This document shows, piece by piece, positions 20,698 to 33,321 of a stretch of 64,000 bases of DNA (positions are counted from its first letter, which is position 1; every line of letters begins with the position of its first letter). The notes below the pieces were generated by a model, which was not told where the DNA came from, made no database searches, and saw only the letters and a list, made by a program, of their open reading frames with translations. Both the position numbers and the translations under genes were made by a program. Source of the stretch: Austropuccinia psidii (Eukaryota > Basidiomycota > Pucciniomycetes > Pucciniales > Sphaerophragmiaceae); assembly GCA_023105745.1 (NCBI GenBank), contig JALGQZ010000011.1:18192975-18256974 (forward strand). Direction: 5' to 3'.

Positions 20698-22126
20698 TGT
20701 CAGCCTGTGACTCAAAACCAGAGCACAAGCATGACAGCCAAAATACCATAAACCAATGGTATAGCCAAAATATCACCAAAACATGGATCTGAGCCAAATT
20801 AGCTCAAAAGGTATCAAAAGAAAGAGGAAACTCACCTCTTCCTGAAAATATAAGTCCCATCACCATAGGACAAGAAATAACAAAGTTATTTCTGCTCAAA
20901 GTTATTGCTGAGCATAAACCTTAATTTTCACCTCTCATCTAAAATCTAGAAGGAGAGGCATAACCCCATCAAATGGGTATTCAAAATGAAGCTCTAAGCC
21001 AGGGCTATCTAATGGTGCTAGCCAAACTGAGCTAGCACCAGTATTACTTGAGTTATGGTCAAATTCAGACCAAATAAGGGTGAACAAAACATTCACCTCT
21101 CATCTAACTTTTACAGTTTTAGTGTGAGATACTTAAAGTGGGGTCTTTTTGAAAAGAGCACAATCAGGGCTATCTGATGGTGCCATCCATTTCCTCATAG
21201 CTCAACTACAACAGAAGTTATTGGCCAAACAAGCTTAATACAGCTTTTGCCCAAACAACACCAATGTACAAAAATACTTGTACATGGGATAACTTTGTCA
21301 TATTTAATGATAACCATGTCAAGTTGGGTACCATTGTGTAGAGCTCATATAGAGCTATTCAATGAACCAATTTTGAGCTTGATATCTCAAACACCGACAG
21401 AGTTATGACCATTTTAAGGTCAAAATCCCACCTGCTGTCATATACAGCCTTACCATGGGATAATATCCCATAACCATGAATATGAGGTGTCAAATAGACG
21501 AAGAAGCATGTTTTTACTTCAATACCTCATATGTCAGTCAATACTGGGGTCCCATACAGTTTCTGTACAGCATTCTACACGTCATACACGTCAGAATCAG
21601 GCTGTGAGGTCCCCAGATGAAAATTTTCACCCTGTATTGGTGAAAACCACCAAGATGTGGTTTCAAAACCACATCTGAGCCCAATACAGGGTATACAGGC
21701 TGTTTGCAAACCACAAGCCTGTCATAGAGAGTGAAAAATCTTCACTTCCTCTACGTGGAAAGGTCTAGTAGCCTTTTGACCCCAATTTCAGGATAAAAGG
21801 AGGGCTTTTCAAAGCCAAAACCTTTCCTCATCCTGCTCTTGAATAACCTACGTAGTAAACTGTCAAAAACAGTTTTACTCTTGGTTAAACAATCAGGTAT
21901 AATTATAATCTTTAATTATTGTAGACTTTATTATTGTAATCCAACAGATAAAGCCTGCACCCAGGGTTCTCAATAGTGCTCACCACCACTATTTCTCAAT
22001 AGTAGAACCCTTTCATCTTGTCATAAACCTTTATAAACCTCTTTTAAATCATTTTCTGCCATGTCACATACACAGTTAAAGTTGTAATTAGCCTAGTTAT
22101 ACCTTTATCATAGTATCATCCTGACA
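20698..22126 (+). repeat. 5' LTR of element B' (1,429 bp)
   Basis: Starts TGTCAGCCTG and ends TCATCCTGACA. Homologous to the B LTR (12392-13771) and to the 3' LTR at 30771-32139, from which it differs by scattered substitutions (a few percent by eye), so this is an older insertion than C. Confidence 0.93.
21793..21799 (+). promoter_or_regulatory. Possible TATA-like element in the B' LTR
   Basis: ATAAAAG in the context CAGGATAAAAGGAGG, conserved in all three B-family LTRs here (3' LTR near 31841; B on the minus strand near 12722). It lies about 330 bp before the LTR end, a plausible place for the U3 core promoter. No transcription start evidence. Confidence 0.35.
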
Positions 22127-22129
22127 TTT

Positions 22130-22142
22130 TGGGGGCCTGGCC
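22130..22142 (+). other. Putative primer-binding site (B')
   Basis: TGGGGGCCTGGCC starts three bases after the LTR end; same as in element B. It resembles the start of a tRNA-Pro primer site. Confidence 0.5.
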
Positions 22143-22171
22143 GTGTTTTTTGACTTTTTGGGACCTTACAA

Positions 22172-22720
22172 GTAAGTCTTTTCTCTTTTTTATGACTTAT
22201 TAACACATTGTTTTATCCTTTTTTAGGCGCCATTTTCTTTTAAAAAATATATTTTATATATTTTCCTTTTTAAAATTTAATAATACTCATATTTTTAAGA
22301 GTATTTGTCTAGTGGCTAATAACCATAAGACCAGTATTTTTGGCGTGTTTTTGCATATTAAAACACATTGAGCCACTAATACAGTCCTAATTCTTGATTG
22401 AATTAAGACAACTCATACTGATAAACCAACAGTTGAGGTGTGTTTGGGCACATTGTTAACTCAATTACCCTGTAATACACCATCTTTTGACAGATTATAC
22501 TTGCTGATAACAAGTATTCTGTAAGATATTGGTATACAAACAGTATACCACTTATCAATAAGCTGTATTTTTGACATGTAATTGTTAATTCAATTACACT
22601 GTCACTATAAAAGGGCATATTGTAGTAAAATACAAGCCCAGAGGCCATTCTTAGACGTGCAAAATCAGCCTTTTAAGAAGTCTTAACTGACATAAGCCCT
22701 CTTTTTCCTGTTTGATTCAG
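22172..22720 (+). other. Predicted 549-nt leader intron (B')
   Basis: Donor ACAA/GTAAGTC at 22171/22172 and acceptor TTTGATTCAG ending at 22720. The element B copy has the same donor and acceptor with a 547-nt intron. The exon base before the donor is A and the downstream exon begins TG, so splicing would create the ATG of the Gag N-terminal exon. Confidence 0.5.
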
Positions 22721-23020
22721 TGGAAGAAAACTTCATACCACTTGAGACCCAGTCACAGGCCAACATACCAGTGACACTCTCAGAACCAGAGGGCAGCAAG
22801 GGCAAAGGAAAAAGGCTTAGTGAAGGCCTGATTACAGCCAAGAAGTGGACACCAATAGCCACTCAGAGAAGTAGAAAACCACAAAACTCTGAATCAATAC
22901 AAGGTAAACCAACCTTAACCACTTGTACAGGGAAGATTACAATTATTAACCCAGTTGTAACTTCCAAAGGCAAACTGCTCAAATCAGCAGACAACAAATT
23001 TGTACAAGGCACAGTCAAAG
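22721..23020 (+). pseudogene. Leader exon of element B' (300 nt)
   Basis: Open throughout. It encodes an unrecognised polar, Ser/Thr/Lys-rich segment of about 99 codons (beginning EENFIPLETQSQ after the split start). There is no ATG inside the frame, so a start depends on the upstream splice. It ends in one overhanging base before GTAAAT. Exon length and phase match element B exactly. Confidence 0.55.
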
Positions 23021-23090
23021 GTAAATACCCTAAGAACATAAAGTTTTTGACTGCTTTCAAACACTGATATGTCCCCTGCATACCTCAGAG
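23021..23090 (+). other. Predicted intron 2 at the gag start (B')
   Basis: Donor AAAG/GTAAAT at 23021. The acceptor used in element B (GCAG) is mutated here; an alternative CTCAGAG ending at 23090 would keep the frame and join directly to DLGFQRNQP of Gag, giving a 70-nt intron that skips the MSP start. Confidence 0.4.
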
Positions 23091-25876
23091 ACCTTGGCTT
23101 CCAAAGGAACCAACCAGAGGAAAGAGGAGGATTGTCCAGGACCAGAAGACCTGAAAGAGGACACCCTGGACACAGTGGTGGATGGCAAAACAATGAGGGA
23201 GATAATATCAACCTTGCCATTCACACTCCAATTCAACAGAAACCTCAAACCAGAGGACTGGAAGGATATGGATCAAGTTCCTCAGATCCACCAACTCCTC
23301 AAAAATTTATTTCAATGGAGCATGGAGAAGAAAAGGTTCAACCTAGCAACTCAATGGGCAGAACTGGGATCAAGTTGCCAGAAGATCTGTCTCAAAGAGA
23401 TAGACTTCAAAGACCTTATGGTAATCACCAAGGGTTGGAATCCTACCAGGCAGCACAGACTCCTGGAGGGAAGGGCACAGAGGATAAGGGAGAATCAAGC
23501 CACTATCCTAGCTATAGAAGAACAGTTGACCCAGACAGGGCCTACTCAGATTCCTTCAGGTTCACAAGGAGCAGGCCAAATCAGCTCTCCAGTGGCTTCA
23601 CACCATTCAGAAACCAGCAGATCAGTGGCCAAGAGTCACTATTCTTCACAATTCCAGGAAGTTTCCAGGAGAAGACAAGGAAACAAGGGCAAGAACAAAA
23701 CCCCCTTCAACCAGAGGAGGAAAGAGTCAGACCCCATGATCCAGAAGCTGTTAGATTTGGTAAAAGAAGTACACAAGAACCAGAAGTAGTTGTAAACCAC
23801 TCTAGAATCAGTAGTCCTAGTAATAGAAACATTACCCCCACTCAGACTGAAAATAACATTATCACATCTGAGAGCAACATCAACAGTGACACACTGTGGT
23901 TGCAAATGTCCCAATATGCTGAGCAATCCGCAAAGCAGGCTGCAGAATTTGCAGCTGCCCAAGAGAGGATGAGAAAAACTCAAGCCTCATTGGAGCAGAT
24001 AGTTAAAAACGTTCAGGAAGGATATGCTCAACTGAGCAAAGCCTCTGAAGAAAAAAACAAGAGACTGAATCAAGTCTCTGAAGAAAAACACCATAGCAGC
24101 ACAGACAGGGAGTGTCTGAACCAAGACATCAACAAATTGTTTGATGCCTACCATATCTTAAAGCCCCAACCACAAGGCCAAGCTATGGAGAATCCATATC
24201 AACCAGATGACATCGAACCAGATGCCATATTGTTGAATAAGGCAAGATCTCCATCACAATACCAGGATGGAGATGGCATGTCTTATTCAGAGAAGGAAGC
24301 CTTGAAACAGCTTCCTGAGGCCTCAAGCTGGCCCAAATTCTCTGGATCAGGAGAATATGATCATATGGAACTCATAGATTATATTGATGGACTCTTCATT
24401 GATGTGCCAAGCATACCAGATTACTGGATTACTGCTAGACTGAATACTGCATTTAAAGGTCATGCAAGTATATGGTACACTGAAATGAAAGAAATCCATG
24501 GCAGAAGAAATTGGCCATGGTGGAAGAGTCAAATAATCCAAAAGTACAGTAATGGAACTTGGATATGGCAAAAGACCATGTCATTTGAAAATGACAAATA
24601 CTCTGTGGACAAAGATCCATATGAGTGGTGTGTTAGACAGTCTAAAAGACTTAAAGCCATTGATCCTCAAATGAACATTCAAATGAGGAATCATAAACTT
24701 CTGACACAACTGCCAGGAGAACTAGAGCATGCAGTAAAGTGCAGATGCAACCAAAATTGCACTCTAGATGACATAGCCAATACCTTACAAGACATAAGGA
24801 AGAGGACTAATATAGGGAAATTCACCCCATATAGAAGCAATAGTTTCAAAGAGAAACAACCTTTCAGGGTAAAGTTTAAAGACAAACCCAGAGAAAGAGT
24901 GGCAGAAGTGGCAAAGAAGAAGAATTCTTGTCACAATTGTGGTTCAACAGACCACTATGCCAACAACTGTCCAAAAGCAAAGAAGAAAGTCTATGCTATA
25001 GAAAAAGTCCCTGAAGAAGAACCTCCAACAGAGGATTCTGAATTAGACTCTATGGGTGATGCCATCAGAGAACCATCTGATGAGGATCAAGACCCAAGAG
25101 AGGAATTTCTATTGGAATACCAAGAGGAAACCACACTAGAAATCCAGGATATACAGTTGGAAGCTGGCATGCCACAAGACACTGCCAACAAGAACTTGTG
25201 TAAACACACACAAGATGAACAAACATTCCTGGTTACACCAACCAAAGGAATGGCATATATACATGGAACAGCCACAAAAATGACTGTATGTATTGACAAT
25301 GCTCAGCACCCACTGATCATTGACAGTGGAGCACACTGCTCCATAGTGGCCAGAAATTATCTGGATAACCACTTCCCAAACTGGGAAAAAGAACTCTTGC
25401 CCACCAGGGCAAAGAGCTTTAAGAGTGCATCTGGAAAGATGACCTCTATTGGGACAATTATCAAAGAGATAATTATACCCCACAGAAAAGGTAATATCAG
25501 ACTCAACCCAGAGTTTGTAGTGCTTGAAGATGCCCACATCAAAGGGTTTTTACTGGGAACAGATTACCAGAGAATGTATGGCATAGATATTTACAATAGT
25601 AAAAATAGACATATTACCATTGGTACTAACAAGGAAAAGAAATTTTCTCTTGATATATACCAGATATCTTCTCAGGACCCACTGGAAGAACTTCTGAGAG
25701 AATTCAGAGAGGGACAGTTTAGCACTACCCTCACCAGTAAACAAAAACTAAGTTTACTGAAGATGCTGAGGAAGAATAGACCAGCATTTGCCATTGGTGA
25801 AGAACCATTAGGCAAGATCAAAGGCCATGATATAGAACTATATCTGGATGTAGAAAGGCCTTATCCACCCATGTGA
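23091..25876 (+). pseudogene. gag-protease-RT N-terminus (element B')
   Basis: One long frame that also covers the alternative ATG at 23069 (MSPAYLR). Features in order: polar N-terminus, coiled-coil-like segment (about 23900-24110), capsid core with GRRNWPWWKSQIIQKY (about 24500), zinc knuckle CHNCGSTDHYANNC (24929-24970), acidic linker, retropepsin IIDSGAHCS (about 25318), then the pre-RT segment. It ends at a TGA at 25874-25876 (CTG in element B), after which the same frame continues. Gag and Pol are thus a single translational unit in this family, unlike A. Confidence 0.92.
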
Positions 25877-28473
25877 AGGAGACCTCCTTACCCAGCAAGT
25901 CTGGAGACCAGGAAAGAGATTGAGAAACATATCAATGAACTCCTGGACATGGATGTCATTAGGAAGATTGGACATAATGAAATAGTGGAAATCACCACTC
26001 CTGTCCTAATCACCTGGAATGATGGCAAGTCTAGATTGAGTGGAGACTTCAGAGACATGAACAACTACACAAAAGCACACAGGTACCCTATACCAAGGAT
26101 ACCTCATGCCTTGGATAAATTAGCCAAAGCCAAATACATAACCAAGATGGATTGTATGAAGGGCTTCCACCAAAATGGAGTTAAACCAAACTCCATGAAA
26201 TTACTCAGAATCATATGCCATATGGGCATATATGAGTACACCAGGATGCCATTTGGCATCAAGAATGCACCAGCCCACTTCCAAAGGATGATGGACACCA
26301 TATTTCAAGAAGAAATAATGGAAGGCTGGATGGTAGTGTATATTGATGATATCATTATATACTCAGAGACATGGGAAGACCATGTACAATACATAGACAG
26401 AGTGCTAAGTAAATTTACACCCATCAATCTGAAAATTTCACTTAAAAAGTGTAGTTTTGGCCAACAAGAGCTACTAGCTCTAAGACACAAAGTCTCAGGC
26501 CTTAGTCTGGCAATTGACCAGAACAAAGTAGCAGCAGTACTGCAAAAGCCAGTACCAAAGAACATCAAAGAGATGCAATATTTCCTTGGGTTTGCTAGCT
26601 ACTATAGAAACCACATTAAGAACTTTGCACACATAACTAGTAGTTTATACAAGTTATGCTCAAAGGATGTAGTTTTTGAAATAACCAAGGAAAGGAGGGA
26701 TGCATATGAGAGGATCAAATATGAACTCACAAATGCACCTGTGCTCATCTTGCCTGACTTTGAACTACCATTCAAGTTATATATAGATGCAGCATGCATC
26801 CAAGGCTTGGGAGCAGCCCTTCACCAAAGACAAATTGTGGATGGTGAACCAAGAGAAGGTGTAATATGTTACATCTCCAGGCAGCTGAAAGATTCAGAAG
26901 CCAGGTATGGGGCCACCCAGACAGAATGTCTATGTCTAGTCTGGGCTCTAGAAAAACTCCATTATTATTTGGAGGGTGCAGTCTTTGAAGTCTACACAGA
27001 CTGAACAGCCTTGAAGTCTTTACTAAACATGAAGACTACTAATAGACACATGCTGAGATGGCAAGTAGCCATCCAGGAGTATAGAGGGAACATGACCATC
27101 ATATACAAGGAAGGTAAAAGCCATACAAATGCAGATGGCCTTAGCAGATGGCCACTGGACAATGTCAAAAGCAATCCAGCTTATGACTCTGAAGTTTCTG
27201 CAAAAATTCCTATCCATTTTATGGAAATAAATAGGAAGAAGAACTTCAGATTCTCTGAATGGGCACCAGGGAGTGGTAACCTTGACAGTGGAAACACTGA
27301 TTCAGAAGGGACAGAAACCCCCATACTGGGAATAAGTTCCTCAGAACTGCACAATGAATTTTTCAATGCAGTACTGAAATCTTATGCTAAACACAAACAG
27401 TGTAGCATACTACTCCAACTCCTTCAACAAAAATACAGGAGCCCAGAACTGGAAACCCAGCTGGAGGAACCCTGGTTGAGGGCCTAAAAGGACAATAAAT
27501 TCTTCCTTATAGATGGCCTGATTTATCACAGAGAAAAGCACACCAGTGCACTCACAGTCATAGACAGAGACCACATCTATTTAATCCTGCAGGAATGCCA
27601 TGACTACCCCTATATGGGACACATGAGTGAGGACAGGACTAAAGAGAGGGTAGCAAGCACAGCTTGGTGGCCCAAGTGGGAGCAAGGGTTCAGTGAATAC
27701 ATCAACACTTGTGAAAGATGCCAAAAGGCAAATACAAAACATGGGAAGAAATATGGGTTGCTTCAACACATAGAAGAACCCAAACACCCATGGGAAACCA
27801 TCAACATGGACTGGGTCACAGGACTTGTCCCAGGAGGCAAAGAAAACTACAATGCCTGCTTAATCATAGTTGATAGGTTCAGCAAGAGCATGAGATGTCT
27901 ACCATGCCATAAAGAGGACACAGCCATAGACACTGCTCTGTTATTTTGGAATAACATCATATCCACCTGTGGAGTCCCTAAGATCATAATTAGTGACAGG
28001 GACCCAAAATTCACATATGAATTTTGGACCAATTTATATGACATGCTTGGCACCAAACTTGCTTTTTCCACAGCTTACCATCCACAAACAGATGGCCTAG
28101 CTGAGAGGATGATCCAAACAATGGAGGACATCCTCAGGAGGTTCTGTGCCTATGGCATGGAATACAAGGACCATGAGGGATACACCCATGATTGGGTCAC
28201 CCTCTTACCAGCAGTCCAACTGGCTTATAATACAAGCCAGCACTCTACCACAGAAAAAACACCTGCACTGGTAGAGAAAGGGTGGAATCCCCTGTTACCT
28301 GTGGATCACTTGAAGAAAAATCTTCTGACCATCCACCCCACAGCCAAAGACTTCCATTATATGTGGAAGAAAGCCTGTGATACTGCTGCCAAATGCATAG
28401 CTGAGGCCAAAGAGTATAACAAGCGAAGGTGGGACAAATCACATATGGAACCTGACTTCAAGGAAGGGGACCA
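25877..28473 (+). pseudogene. RT-RNase H-integrase (element B')
   Basis: Same frame as gag, broken by a TGA at 27002-27004 (TGG in B) and a TAA at 27485-27487. The RT has YIDDIIIY at about 26340; RNase H has [10 protein letters not shown] at about 26780 and [10 protein letters not shown] at about 27130. The integrase zinc domain shows H-X7-H (HDYPYMGHM) then C-X2-C (CERCQ); the catalytic residues sit in [15 protein letters not shown] and [10 protein letters not shown]. The frame runs into the solo LTR at 28474 after EGDHV. Confidence 0.93.
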
Positions 28474-30312
28474 TGTAAGGTGTGGATATGAAACTTTGAT
28501 TAAAAATCAAGTACTTTTCCTGTCCTCAAAATTTGTATAAGGTAAAATTCAATTAAAAATAGTAAGAAATATTATTTTTAAGAGAAAACATGCCAATTTT
28601 ATTGTTTGTAACTTTATTAGTATAAAACAATAATATTATAAAAATTTATTGTTTTACCAACAATAAAAATTTATCCAAAAAATACTCTACAAGAGATATT
28701 TTAAGGCTACAAAAGAAATTTCTTCAAGAGCAATTTCAATTGGAATTAATTGAGCAAAGAGCTGCAAGCAATTAATTAAAGAACAAAGTCTTTAAAAAGA
28801 ATATTAAAGAGAAAACACGCCCAAAAGTGACCAGAGTGAATTTGGAAACAAAGTGACAAAGTTAACAGTGATGAAAGATGCTTTAATTCACTTTTGGGGT
28901 GGTTCAGGGGTAAAAATGATTATAAGAGTTACAAACAATGATTATAATGATTTTTTCACGTGGTTAAAAGGATTAAAATGATTTAAAAGTGGTGGTTGGA
29001 ATCTTTGATTGATTGGTTTAACAGTGTTTAAACTAATTAATAAAAGGAAAAGATTCTAACATGAAGAGAAAAGTGGGGCAAAGAAGACATTCTTTTATAG
29101 CCATCAATTCTCTTACTCCAAAAGTGAAATTTACTCTTGTCAGTCGTGAAAAACAGTCTGACAACAGAAAAGCCAATTATGGCATCATTGAACCCTGGTT
29201 TAGACCAAAAAGGGCTGGTTTAAGCCATTTTTAGCCATTTTTAGCCATTTTAGACCCTTAAATCAGCCATTACTATAGCAATACCAGGCCTAGAGCCTTC
29301 AAAACACGTCAGAATGTGTGTCAGAGGCGTAGAAACCAGTTAAAACTGTTTTTATTATGATTGTTTTATCTTAAGGGTAGTTTTACCTTCTTGGCAACAG
29401 CTAAAACTACCCCAGTTGGTATCAAAACCTCATCATCAATTGAGTCCACAGACCCTGTAACTCAATTCCAGGCCAAAAGTGATGAACTTTTGCGTGAATT
29501 TTGACATCCCACGCCTGTCAGCAAGGATTTTGGGGGTCTAGCTCCCCCTTAGAGCTGGAGTTCCTTTTCCCCCCCAAATTTAATCTTTCCAATTTATTTT
29601 TCCTTTAATTCCTCATCATGTATTATACTTATAATTTACACATGTAATTCAATTCAATTGTACAGTACAATACAGTAATAATTGACACCTCATATGTAAA
29701 TCAAAGTTCACTTATGTAATACACGCGCACATTTTGACATTTCAATTGAATTCAATTGAAAATACTTTAATTCCTCATAACTTCTAAACTAAACACAACA
29801 CCTCAATTTTAACACAAAAATTGATGGTTAACACCACATGTGGTGTGAATTAAATTAAGGTTTTGAGGATTTTCAACTTTTGTATTGAAAATACTAAAAA
29901 CTTAATTTAAGCTTATTTAGAGTTGAGTTACAAAAATTTCACTCAGAGGTGACCCCACCTGATTTTTTATGAGGAATCCAATGGTGAAATAAAATTTATA
30001 TGTTTATTTATTGGATAAAAAGTTATAATAAATTTTATTTAACTTTTTTCCAAATTTATTTATTTTTTCACAATTTTGTTAAAATTTCATTTTTACTTAA
30101 ATTTTTCAAGTATAAATGTAATTTTATATTTACAAAATTTAAAGTAATTTTATTTTTAAATTATAATTAATTTTTTATTTTTAATATAATTTTATATTTA
30201 TATTTTTTATTTTTATTTTAATAATATAAATAAATTTATTTTATTTATATTAATATGTTATTTTTTATATTTGTGGTCTTTTGGGTATATGAAATTACCT
30301 CTAAGGCTCACA
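28474..30312. repeat. Solo LTR of family C in element B'
   Basis: Plus-strand sequence begins TGTAAGG and ends CTCACA, matching the two LTRs of element C; relative to C gag-pol it is in the reverse-complement sense, like them. It is flanked by a perfect 5-bp target-site duplication GACCA (28469-28473 and 30313-30317). The B' integrase reading frame resumes directly after it, which proves a clean insertion followed by LTR-LTR recombination. Confidence 0.96.
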
Positions 30313-30768
30313 GACCAGGTGTTAGTGTCTACACTGAACTTTAACAATCTCAAAGGGCCTAGGAAAATGAGAGACTCATTTGTAGGGCCCTTCACTATCA
30401 TTAAGTTGATAGGGAAGAATACAGTAGAGGTCAAGCTCACTGAGGAGTTTTCTAGGAAACACCCAGTCTTTCCAGTGAGCCTGGTCAAACCATACTTCGA
30501 AACAGAGGAGGATAAATTCCCCTCCAGGAAGAAAAACATCACTCCACCAGAAATAGTGGAAGTAGAAGACTCTCCTGGACCTGTGAGTAAAATCATCAGG
30601 GCCAGAAAAATCAGACTTAATGGGAAGGATCAGAGACAATATCTAGTCAGGTTCAAGAACCAGCCAACTGACAAAGACAAATGGTTGGCAGAGGATGCCA
30701 TACCAGATGGAAACCTTCATTTAAGGAGATTCAGGGCCTCTAGGAGGACTGAACAGTCTCATCTATGA
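30313..30768 (+). pseudogene. Integrase C-terminus and chromodomain (B')
   Basis: Continues the frame cut at 28473: GPFTIIKLIGK and FPVSLVKPY boxes of the integrase C-terminal (GPY/F) domain, then a chromodomain-like segment QYLVRFKNQPTDKDKWLAED and a basic tail ending in a TGA at 30766-30768. In chromoviruses this module directs integration to modified histones. The 3' untranslated region, polypurine tract and first ~22 bases of the 3' LTR appear to be missing just downstream. Confidence 0.88.
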
Positions 30769-30770
30769 TG

Positions 30771-32139
30771 AGAGCACAAGCATGACAGCCAAAATACCAT
30801 AAACCAATGGTATAGCCAAAATACCACCAAAACATGGAGCTGAGCCAAATTAGCTCAAAAGGTATCAAAAGAAAGAGGAAACTCACCTCTTTCCGAAAAT
30901 ATAAGTCCCATCACCATAGGACAAGAAATAACAAAGTTATTCCTGCCCAAAGTGATTGCTGAGCATAAACCTTAATTCTCACCTCTCATCTAAAATCTAG
31001 AAGGAGAGGCTTAACCCCATCAAATGGGTATTCAAAATGAAGCTCTAAGCCAGGGATATCTAATGGTGCTAGCCAAACTGAGCTAGCACCAGTATTACTT
31101 GAGTTATGGTCAAATTCAGACCAAATAAGTGTGAACAAAACATTCACCTCTCATCTAACTTTTACAGTTTTAGTGTGAGATACTTAAAGTGGGGTCTTTT
31201 TGAAAAGAGAACAATCAGGGCTATCTGATGGTGCCATCCATTTCCTCATAGCTCAACTACAACAGAAGTTATTGGCCAAACAAGCTTAATACAGCTTTTG
31301 CCCAAACCACGCCAATGTACAAAAATACTTGTACATGGGATAACTTTGTCATATTTAATGATAACCATGTCAAGTTGGGTACCATTGTGTAGAGCTCATA
31401 CAGACCTATTCAATGAACCAATTTTGAGCTTGATATCTCAAAAACTGAGTTATGACCATTTTAAGGTCAAAATCCCACCTGCTGTCATATACAGCCTTAC
31501 CATGAGATAATATCCCATAACCATGAATATGAGGTGTCAAATAGACAAAGAAGCATGTTTTTACTTCAATACCTCATATGTCAGTCAATACTGGGGTCCC
31601 ATACAGTTTCTGTACAGCATTCTACGTGTCAAACACGTCAGAATCAGGCTGTGAGGTCCCCAGATGAAAAATTTCATCGTGTATTGGTGAAAACCACCAA
31701 GATGTTGTTTCAAAACCACATCTGAGCACAATACAGAGCATACAGGCTGTTTGCAAACCACAAGCCTGTCATAGAGAGTGAAAAATCTTCACTTCCTCTA
31801 CGTGGAAAGGTCTAGCAGCCTTTCCACCTCAATTTCAGGATAAAAGGAGGGTTTTTCACAGCCAAAAGCCTTTCTTCATCCTGCCCTTGAATAAACTACG
31901 TAGTAAACTGTCAAAAAAGTTTTACTCTTGGTTAATAATCAGGTATAATTATAAGTTTTAATTATTGTAGTCTTTTATTATTGTAACCCAACAGATAAAG
32001 CTGCACCCAGGGCTTTCAACAGCGCTCACCACCACTATAACCACTATAGTAAAGCCCTTCTAATTTATTCTTAATCATCTCAAAACCTTCGTAAAGCATT
32101 TTTACGATGTCACAAACATAGTTTGAGTTGTAAATAGCC
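30771..32139 (+). repeat. 3' LTR of element B', both ends lost
   Basis: Homology to the B LTR starts at AGAGCACAAGC, about 22 bases inside the LTR, two bases after the pol stop. It ends at GTAAATAGCC, about 35 bases short of the true end, where the sequence switches to a GCGCA-rich A-like LTR. No target-site duplication can be found. The junction shares GCC(CA) with the A-like LTR, so a deletion between the two LTRs is likely. Confidence 0.85.
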
Positions 32140-33321
32140 CATTTTTGCGCATTTGCGCATATTTGCACATTTTGCGCAATTTTGCGTACTTTGACCCAAA
32201 GTGTCCAAAAGACACTTTCCCGCCCTTTGGGCCAGTTTGTGGCTCAGAATGCAAAAGTGGCCAAAAGCCCCAAAGGACCTAGAAACACCTTTCCAAGCTC
32301 TGAAGCCATCACATCCATCTTTTTCCCCTCTGTCTTTTCATCTCAAGACCTTTTGACATAATCTTTTTTCCAATGAACCAATATGCCATAAATGATGTTA
32401 TATATCATTATGCATCATTTTTCAACAGCAATTCAATGGTGGAAATATCAAATGGTGATTTAAATTTTCCAACATATCATCACATCATCAAGGCACCCAA
32501 TCATTCAGAGGACTCATCAAGGCTCAAGAGCAAGTGTTTCAGCATCACAGACCAATCAAGCCATCAAGACGTCATTGAAAAATTTCATTCACAGTATTCC
32601 TCCAAGGCAATACTGTTCAACCATTCTCAAGGAATTCAAGAGGAAGTTCATTCAGTTCATTCATTCATTTGTCAAGTGTCAAAGCTCCACTCAATCCATC
32701 TTGGCAACCACCTTCATTTCAATACAGTCTAGATCCATCAAGAGCTGTATTTGATTTTCAAGTGTGGGAAATTCATTCAACCTGTTTCAATTTCAATATT
32801 AGCCAGCTGTATCAATTTGCAAAACAATCAATACAGCCTCAAGGATCAATACAGATCAGTTTTCAGCCTGAAGAACTCAAGCTCCCAACTTTTCACATAT
32901 ACCAGCTACCCTTTCCAACCTGGGGGGTTTTGCCCCATTTAATTAGTATATTTTGATTTTATTTTATCTTTATTTATCTTACCATTTGGTTAAGTGAATA
33001 CTGATATTATCAAGTCAGTCGTTTAGCACCTTTTCTCTTATTCTTTATTAGCCTGTCAATGGATATTTGGTGGTCATATCCTTACTAATTCCATTGTTCA
33101 TTTTGGCAGGTTGAAACAGTGATTAAGGACTTAATTGGTTGGCTCTTTTACCATTTGTATTCTCATTTCTCTTATTGCATCTCATCTTTGTACTTGCATC
33201 CTTCTTAGAGAAATTTATTATTTTATTTTATTTTCTTTATTCTTTGGAGTCTTCCAAGTGAGTTCCCTGATTGCGGAGTGCCAGGCCACTCTTGTTTTTC
33301 TGTCCAAGAGCCCCTGTGACA
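32140..33321 (+). repeat. 5' LTR remnant of A' (last ~1.2 kb)
   Basis: Ends AGCCCCTGTGACA at 33321, as other A LTRs. The last ~900 bp align with the 3' LTR of A' but with many differences; the first ~250 bp (GCGCA runs and the following segment) have no counterpart at the expected place there. The LTR start is missing at the junction with the B' 3' LTR. CAATACAG words recur in the 32715-32850 stretch. Confidence 0.8.

Larger units (their letters stand above)
20698..32139 (+). mobile_element. Gypsy element B', with C solo LTR inside
   Basis: Second copy of family B, plus strand: 5' LTR, primer-binding site, leader exon, gag-pol in one frame, C-terminal chromodomain, 3' LTR. It is interrupted by a 1,839-bp solo LTR of family C at 28474-30312. 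The left flank is ATATT; no matching duplication is found at the right because the 3' LTR has lost both its ends. Three in-frame nonsense codons and the LTR insertion make it inactive. It is inverted relative to element B at 7341-13771. Confidence 0.92.
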
